Positions 57,608 to 64,000 of a DNA stretch of 64,000 nucleotides are shown one piece after another. Under the pieces are notes generated by a model. The model worked only from the letters and a program-made list of their open reading frames with translations, was not told the origin of the DNA and did no database searches. The stretch is taken from positions 11,386,262 to 11,450,261 of the forward strand of contig OY755042.1 in NCBI GenBank assembly GCA_963576565.1, in the 5' to 3' direction. Both the position numbers and the translations under genes were made by a program. The stretch's first letter is position 1, and the number at the start of each line of letters is the position of its first letter. The stretch is from Aspidapion aeneum (lineage: Eukaryota > Arthropoda > Insecta > Coleoptera > Brentidae).

Positions 57608-58289
57608 CTAAAATTGCAAAGGTTTCATTTAGAAACTAGTATTTGCGGTAGGTCTTGGGTTGTCAGCGCAGTTTTGCTTGAAGTATGGCACGAAAAGATT
57701 CACTAAAGAACCTCAGAAGCATACTATTTGCAATAACTGCACCTGAATGATAACATATTTTTTCAATACTAAAATTAGAAGAAGAACGCAACTTATAAAT
57801 TCAAGCCTTTGAGACGAAGGACCTTCTGAATACAAGGTGGTTCAATATTTGTGCAGAAGACGGGCAGATTTCTCGGAACGCAGGATACAGTAGGGGAGAT
57901 GCCCAGGGGTTTGCGAAAAGCGCGCTTCATGAGTCTAGCCGCCAAGCCTATAGCCTACCCCACACCACTACTAACGCCGAAAATAGAATAGAAAGGATAG
58001 AGAGGGCTGGTAGAGAGTATAGTTAACTTCTCGAAAAAGCATCTACAGGCTACTGAACTTATATCTTCTGGATTGCTCCTGCGTCGGGTGAACATTACTG
58101 CGCGTCTGAAACTGATTTGATTTGTCTGTGTATCTTATGTGGGCGTAGAAGGCGCAGCTAAAGGCGCAAGCGTGTCGCAGGTTCCCAAATAGGTGAAAGA
58201 TGAAGACCTGTTCTTGTTCTGATGTTTAAAGATTTCCATAGGTTCTCGGATTTTTTTTTAAATAGATGATGTGTCGAAGTACTATACAA

Positions 58290-58928
58290 ATATCCAGCAA
58301 TTTATTTATTTATTTTCAATTAGGGGTTAACAACAGATGATTACATCCACAAACGCAACCCTCGACATAGTAAGAACAGTGGGAAAAAAATTAAACACTA
58401 ATTACAAGCAAGAAAAAAGCAAAATCCTAAACACTAACTACAACCTAAAAGAGTAAAAAGAAACATTTGTGTTTGAGAAAGTCACATTATGTTATTACTT
58501 AAAAATATTGTTTTGATCCTAGCTTTAAAATTAGGGAGTGACATATCGAAGTATTCAATTGTATTACAATATTGATTATAACATTTCAACATTCTACAAA
58601 GGGGAGCATTTTGACCAGAGTTAGTTCTACGAAAAGGTATTTCAAACAGCTCACGGTTTCTTATATTCATATTGTTTTGTGGTCTAAACTGTATTTTCTG
58701 GTAAACCTCTGGACACGATGCCAGACCCTTCATTATTTTAAAAATCATCAAGAGATTGGACATTGTTCTACGGTCCTTGAGTGAAATGATTTTGTATTGT
58801 TGCATAATGAACCTATAGTCTCTATCAATTATAGGTGTTCTAGTTTTGTAGCCAATATATCTTAGAAATTTGTGTTGGACAGATTCTAATCTTTTTGCAT
58901 AAACGTCATAACATCGATGCGTCATGCT
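58290..58928 (-). mobile_element. 5'-truncated LINE with intact C-terminal reading frame
   Basis: The minus-strand frame 58925-58482 gives CYDVYAKRLESVQHKFLRYI, SLKDRRTMSNLLMIFKIMKG, then IPFRRTNSGQNAPLCRMLKC and LPNFKARIKTIFL before a stop. The E-x-x-Q-x-K-F-L-R and F-x-x-P-x-R-R-T-N blocks are typical of the region after the RT domain in Jockey/CR1-like LINEs. The 3' end carries a short (TAAA)n tail (58299-58316). It lies in the intron of the Lifeguard-like gene, same strand. Confidence 0.8.
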
Positions 58929-59253
58929 TTATGTCAATTGTCAGTTGTAAATTGTTGTCAGTGACAGTGATGTAGCCAGCAGTGTTCCGTGTGTTCCTGG
59001 AATAACTACCAAATGTTTTTCTACCACAAGCTTTTCTACCGGAATTTTTCTTTATAAATTTTTTCAACCAGCTATTTGTTCATTAATATTTCATCACACA
59101 GTTATTTCTGTTACCTAAAATCTCTTTAAATTTTCCCGAGTCTAATTATGTCGGGTGGAAATTTTGGAAGAAGACAAGCCCGGGGCAAATTCGCTAGGCC
59201 ACTCGTCAGTAGAATAACAACTGAGTCAACTTTATCACCATAAACTAACTCAC

Positions 59254-59510
59254 CCTAATTCTTTCAGTAAGATGTGTCATAATGTTGGTGTTCACATTCT
59301 TATCTTTTACACAGGTGTCCATGGTGTGGTAGCTTTCTTCCTCTGATTTTCTTTCTTCTTTCATTAAAGACAAGGATATTTGGGAATGAGAATCGTCCGC
59401 TAGATTGTCAGGCTCGCGCAAAATATTAATCCGGATTTCAGCCTTAACGGTCATATTCTTTGATGTACTCGGTTCTTGGAATTGGATGATGTCTTCGTAT
59501 TGTTTGGAAG
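59254..59510 (-). CDS. TMBIM/Lifeguard-like protein, exon 2 (cytosolic N-terminus)
   Basis: Acceptor TTATTATAG|CTT at 59511, donor AGG|GTGAGT below 59254; 257 nt. It joins exon 1 at phase 1 and exon 3 at phase 0 with no stop. It encodes SKQYEDIIQFQEPSTSKNMT, then EIRINILREPDNLADDSH and MTHLTERIR: a charged, hydrophilic segment with no recognised domain. It is assigned to this gene because of strand, order and exact phase match. It could instead be alternatively spliced. Confidence 0.7.
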
Positions 59511-59939
59511 CTATAATAAGAAACCATTTTTTAATTTAATTCGTCGTTTCATTGGACGTCCTGATTTGCCAACGTAAGATGTCTCCACATTCGGAAGGTA
59601 TCGGGACAAGTTGAATGTGTTTCAAGTCGCCTAGATTTTGTCTTTGTAAAAAAACTTGTGACAGGAAAAGTTGATGTGAAAGAGTGAGATTGTTTTAACA
59701 AATTTTGTTTGTCCGTAATATAGTATGGCTAGTTTGGACAGTATGTATTGATTATATCAAATCAACAGCTGTTGATGTGATAAATTATTATTAGACATCT
59801 TCTATAATGTGTAATGTAAGAATATGGTTATATAGGCTCAAAAAACAATTTAAAATCGGCCTAGATGGCCTAGAAATACCTTGTTGTAAAGAGAATCTAA
59901 TCCAATCCCTTTAAAACAAAGAGTATATCTAAATAAAAT

Positions 59940-60080
59940 TGCTCAAAATTACCCCTTTTAGGGGATGGATCTCAGCGGGACACCAAAGTAGCCAAAGGAT
60001 ATCTCCCTTGCAAACAAAATCGACGTGTCCAAGCATTTTCCCAAAAAAAAAACAATCTCCTGAATTTTAAAAGAATGTGT
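59940..60080 (+). repeat. copy of the repeat family also at 14385 and 40580
   Basis: ATCTCCCTTGCAAACAAAAT followed by CGACGTGTCCAAGC matches the other copies (TCGCAAACAAAATCGACGTG type). Confidence 0.7.
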
Positions 60081-60181
60081 TCCAACCCACTCCCTCGTGA
60101 CCTGTCCATATAGAGCTAGTTTAAAACCACGCCCACCACTCTCACAGTTATGTGATCATACTTATGATCCAAGCCTTTCTT

Positions 60182-60655
60182 TTTCTTCTTTCATTCTAAT
60201 TTCAATGAGATCGCGTCTCGCCTGAGACGTCGACCCAAGTTTGGTATTTTTGTAGGACAATCACAATTCATTCATACCACATGACGACTCGGCAGGCCCG
60301 TCTGCTAAGCACCCCCTGGTGCGCAATTTTTCTTTTCTCAAGGAGGATTTAATTTTGCCTGATACCCTTTATCGGACACAGGGATCTTTATCGTGCTAGC
60401 GCCATCTACGCCCTTAACACGGGACCATCAGCTTAACGTGACTTCCGAACCACGGCCTTGTATTTTTTCATCAACTTTGCCTACTTCGTAGATGCCCAAA
60501 CTGCGCCCAACACAGGCGTTACCCCTACCTCCGGTGAATCTCTATTTACAAACAGAAAATAGGTTCCAGTTTGTCGAGGCAGGCATGGGGATCGAACTCA
60601 TTACCCTCTGATCGAAAAGCGAACGAGCGTCCAATAAACCATCAGGTGCCCTTGG
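60182..60655 (-). mobile_element. tRNA-derived SINE with 16-bp target duplication
   Basis: GATCCAAGCCTTTCTT flanks it perfectly (60166-60181 and 60656-60671). On the minus strand the head reads GGGCACCTGATGGTTTATTG, with an A box (TGGTTTATTGG) and, about 45 bp later, a B box (GAGTTCGATCC), which form an internal pol III promoter. The body includes GATGGCGCTAGCACGATAAA. The duplication defines a recent, complete insertion in intron 1 of the Lifeguard-like gene. Confidence 0.92.
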
Positions 60656-60860
60656 GATCCAAGCCTTTCTTGGTAATGTAAGGCTTGGTTGTCATTTACC
60701 TTAACAGACAAACGTTTTAACCAAAGGAAGAAATGACACAATTGCGACACACTTTTTAACTTGTAAAGCTTATCGAACGAATGCCCAAAATCTTTCAAGT
60801 ATAAAATAAAACAATGGAAGTTCAAAAACATTTATTTTACTGTTAAACTAGTTGCGTTAC

Positions 60861-60963
60861 CTAACTGTATGCTCTGCCCATTGACTCTTTCGGAGTCTGC
60901 TTCTGGAACAGCTTGATTTCTATCCGATGCACTGGCAGGTTTAGATTCCTCTTGCACAGACAT
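60861..60963 (-). CDS. TMBIM/Lifeguard-like protein, exon 1 (start codon)
   Basis: ATG at 60963-60961 preceded by AAAA, giving an acceptable context. It encodes MSVQEESKPASASDRNQAVP and DSERVNGQSIQL, then donor TTAG|GTAACG. Exit phase 1 fits exon 2. Exons 1+2 give 120 residues, so the full protein would be 416 residues, longer than typical LFG proteins (about 240-380), with the extra length in the cytosolic N-terminus. Confidence 0.7.
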
Positions 60964-61544
60964 TTTTAAACGATTAGAAAACTAATAACATTATAAATAA
61001 ATTATAGGTATTTTCTTAATATATTTGACATATTTATCCGTCATTGTCAAGTGCTATGTCAGTATTTACAGCTAAGTAGTGGTTAAAAAAAAGAAAATAA
61101 TTATATATACCGACTGGTCCACCCATCTAGGAACATACGGTGAAATCAGATACGCCCAATTTACTAGTGCCACACTTCTTTCGAGACAGCAGCGAGCGAG
61201 AGCAAAACTCTTTGTATGTCTCTTTCTATCCCGTACAGTCACGGTATTTTCTCGCGTAAAACAAATTAGTCTGGCATAGAATGCGCGCAAGTATTTTGAT
61301 GTAGCTAACAAAATGTGTTATTAAACACGCGAAGTTTTCTAATCTATTAATTTTTGTCGCTAATAAATCTGGTCGTTTTTGTACGACTCAGATTTATTTC
61401 CGACAATATAAAATGTAAATATTATAGGTAGGAACAGATAATAGCAGGTTGTTAAAAAACAACACATTCTAAAGGAAGTCCTTCCCAATCAAAAGCATGA
61501 AAGTAAATGGCTAAACCTTATCCGAGCTTATTATAAAAACCAAC

Positions 61545-61745
61545 TCATGCGTTTAGGAGCATGTTAGGGGTTATAGTTTGAAATGCTTCTGTAATGTTAT
61601 TTCGAAGATTTTTCAGATTATTGGCTCTATGATGTCCGTAATTTATTTTTAATGTAACTATACAAAAAGAAATCATTGGGAGCAAGATCGGGCGACCTCG
61701 CTGGCCATAAGATAGTCTCCCATGTGCTTATCAATCAATTGTATA
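61545..61745 (-). pseudogene. Tc1/mariner-type transposase C-terminal fragment
   Basis: Minus strand from about 61705: WPARSPDLAPNDFFLYSYIK followed by NKLRTS and a stop. This is the SPDLxPxDFFLW box that carries the last catalytic Asp region of IS630/Tc1/mariner transposases. Only this piece remains. Confidence 0.7.
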
Positions 61746-62583
61746 CAGGGTATCTATTAAACACAAAATAAAAATGCTTCAAGATCAAAACATAAATTTT
61801 ATTCGGCAAAATTGCTTTAATTAGTTCTGCTTCTTACGTAAATAAGTTTACTCAAGCAATAGTTCAGTTAGTTTAGTTGTACAGGGTCTAATAAAATAAT
61901 AAATGGATCCATGATGGATATGATACCTTCCTAGCCCATTAGCACACTCCAAGTGATCTCCACGAAGTTTTTAGTAATAACATAAATTTTTAAGAAAAAC
62001 TTGTTCTACTATAGTCCTTGCAATACGATGCTGACCGTAGTTTGAAAAAAAACGGAGAGGTAAAAACAACTCAAAGACATGCCATTTTTCAGAGTTTTTT
62101 GTTGCTGTCGTTATGAATATGATAAATAAATAAAGGTTGGATAAGTGTAACTTAAGGTCACTCATCGTCAAGCAAATGAGTGACCTTAGTGTAACTGCCT
62201 ATGGCAAGGACCAAGGTCTGTAGAGGATAGGTAACTCTATGGTCGAAGTGGCGTGAGAGGTGACAGCGCGTCATTTGGAGTGCCACGATTTGATTAGAGC
62301 CCTATGTTTACATGTGTTTTTAAGTATTTTTAATCTTCGATGCTTTATTTTATATATTTGTGGTATTTTTTCGGACTATATTTATTTAAAAATTGTAAAT
62401 ATTTGTTCTAGTTTACTTATGCTTTCTACTTGTAGTTGTTTTAATGGACTTAAAAAGCTAAAAGCTTCCCAAGACATTGTGCATTTGGGATATTTGGTAT
62501 AAGGCAAGTTTTATATTTGGGTTAGTTAATTTATTTTATGAATATTGTTATTAGAAACTCTTTAAGAAAAATAAAACATATTT

Positions 62584-62750
62584 ACCAGTAGCGCACCCAG
62601 GAATATGTCTTGAGGGGTCCCGAGACCCCATAATGCCGTATTTTGTGCTATTTTAATGAAATATGTGGAAAATATCTAAAAAATCCTTAGGCTTGGGGAG
62701 GGGGCCAGCCCCGAGGCCCCTCCTTAAGTGCGCCCATTTATTTATATTTA
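62584..62750. repeat. copy of the 55423-55760 repeat
   Basis: CCAGTAGCGCACCCAGGAAT, TATGTCTTGAGGGG, a GGCTTGGGGAGGGGGCC block and AGTGCGCCCAT match 55423-55760 in order. Confidence 0.7.
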
Positions 62751-62925
62751 AATTAATAAAGGAACCCTTGAAACTTGAAGATTTCCTACTATATTAAATG
62801 CTTTTTATTTAAATTGGCACTCCGGGTGACGTCATTTCCAGCGTTCAATAACTGGCTCTGATTGGTCAGAAAGTTGCAAGGTAACCTACAGACCTTGGGC
62901 AATGACTATAAAACAGCATACTAAT
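62751..62925. other. intergenic, no gene
   Basis: Unique-looking sequence up to the P-like copy. No supported feature. Confidence 0.4.
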
Positions 62926-63260
62926 CGCAGCCAACGATAAAGACCGGCCATGGCGCGTTATAAGCAAGTCGGCGGTCACGTGATCTTAGGAGTCCCAGGA
63001 TTCTTATTGTATTGCTTAATATATTATATGTTTTTACACAATTTAAATAAATTAACAAAAAATTTTTGTTCTTTTATAGGCAAAAATTGAAAAAAATATT
63101 TTGTTGATATATGTGTTTATTATAGATAAAATAACTGAATCTATAAAATAAAAAATTATACAAAATTTGCACTCTAATATCTTTAGGTACATATATTAGG
63201 TACATAATATCGTTAGTAACTTCAAATCTATACAAGTCTTTCAAAATTGGACATATCAAA
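62926..63260 (-). mobile_element. second P-superfamily-like element copy, partial
   Basis: Nearly identical to 25055-25388, from CGCAGCCAACGATAAAGACC to GACATATCAAA, then diverges abruptly at 63261. The high identity implies recent spread. The other terminus is not found before the window end. Confidence 0.85.
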
Positions 63261-64000
63261 AAATACACACAAAGAACACACTTTCGACGTTCTAGGAAGG
63301 TAAAAAATATATAAATGTCAAAAAATCGTATTAAACAAGGTTGCTTTAGCGTCGATGTCACCGACTATTTTTCGTGTTCCTTAGAGTAAAGGGTTACTTA
63401 TTACGTCACATTATAATAAAATTAAGGAACCGTTTACGATATGCAAAACAACATTATTGTACTTATTAAGAAAGTGAGTTTGCCATACAACAATTTTATA
63501 TCGTATACACATGATGTTAACAACCTGTGTTTCTGATTCAAAGTTTTTATATATGGTAAACTCATTTTCTCAAAAAGCAGGATAATTGAAGCGTAATATT
63601 AGTTAAATGTTTGTTTCCAACTTAAAGCATTTTATTTTTTTTATTATTTTATTAACACTGTATATTTTATCTGACATGACATAAAGTTTGGTATTTTAGT
63701 CGTAAAATCAGTATCATTTTTTCCGTATTGTTTTCTTCAGCTGTGTACTGATAGTATGATCTTACCATTATACTGTTACTTCTGATAATCTACAAATTTT
63801 GTTTCAGTTTTAAAGACGTTTACCTATAGTAAGCTACATTCAGAAATATTTTTTTACCCATATTGTGACCCTTAATATTTAGTTTTACTTAAACTAATTA
63901 ATAATTACGTCACAAATCATTTAATTGTATTTTTAACAATCGATTCTTTTTTTTTTTTTAATGTTACTTTTTGTTTGAGTTTTTTTACTTCTGTACCCCA
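63261..64000. other. intergenic, no gene recognised
   Basis: May include the interior of a differently deleted P-like element just after 63260. I see no THAP finger or transposase motif. The rest is AT-rich. Confidence 0.4.

Noticed and set aside
60560..60655. Minus-strand tRNA gene
   Set aside because: The A and B boxes are present, but no cloverleaf completes. The block continues into a SINE body bounded by a target duplication.

Overview
This is a repeat-rich, AT-rich window from an animal nuclear genome, almost certainly an insect. Two spliced host genes with conventional GT/AG introns are visible. The remaining ~90% is intron or intergenic DNA packed with transposable elements: HINE/Helentron-like, P-like, PIF/Harbinger-like, mariner and non-LTR elements, a tRNA-derived SINE, MITEs and foldbacks. 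A beetle-like large genome is a guess; the order cannot be fixed from this sequence. There is no prokaryotic gene, operon or CRISPR array.

Plus strand, 10580-54081: one membrane-anchored ADAM metalloprotease of the meltrin (ADAM9/12/19-like) type. Twelve exons can be read, and their phases join: prodomain (10580-27790), a furin site formed across an exon junction (27790/30180), reprolysin catalytic domain with a complete zinc site (30180-41353), disintegrin domain (42390-47617), the start of the cysteine-rich domain (50283, cut by a 200-N assembly gap), and the transmembrane/cytoplasmic exon (53468-54081). The signal-peptide exon is not seen. The exons for the rest of the cysteine-rich and EGF-like region are missing and probably lie in the gap. 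Exon 47443-47617 carries two apparent single-base insertions.

Minus strand, 60963-56717: a three-exon TMBIM/Lifeguard (Bax-inhibitor-1 family) gene predicted to encode 416 residues, converging on the ADAM gene.

Repeats. A roughly 0.55-0.85 kb family with hairpin ends and a (GTCT)n core occurs ten times and looks like a Helentron-associated (HINE/DINE-1-type) element. Very long palindromes (1.3-1.8 kb), TA-flanked MITEs, two uncatalogued-looking elements with motif arrays (21604-22158 and 50868-53350), a P-superfamily relic with a 9-bp target duplication, a PIF/Harbinger relic, mariner relics, four or more broken LINEs and a SINE with a 16-bp target duplication fill the introns.

The most interesting signal is a small palindromic element (48747-49538 and relatives at 31200-31905) that carries three copies of a complete type I hammerhead self-cleaving ribozyme motif. 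A fourth, degenerate hammerhead-like motif of different sequence is at 12564-12607. This suggests Penelope-like or retrozyme-like non-autonomous retroelements.
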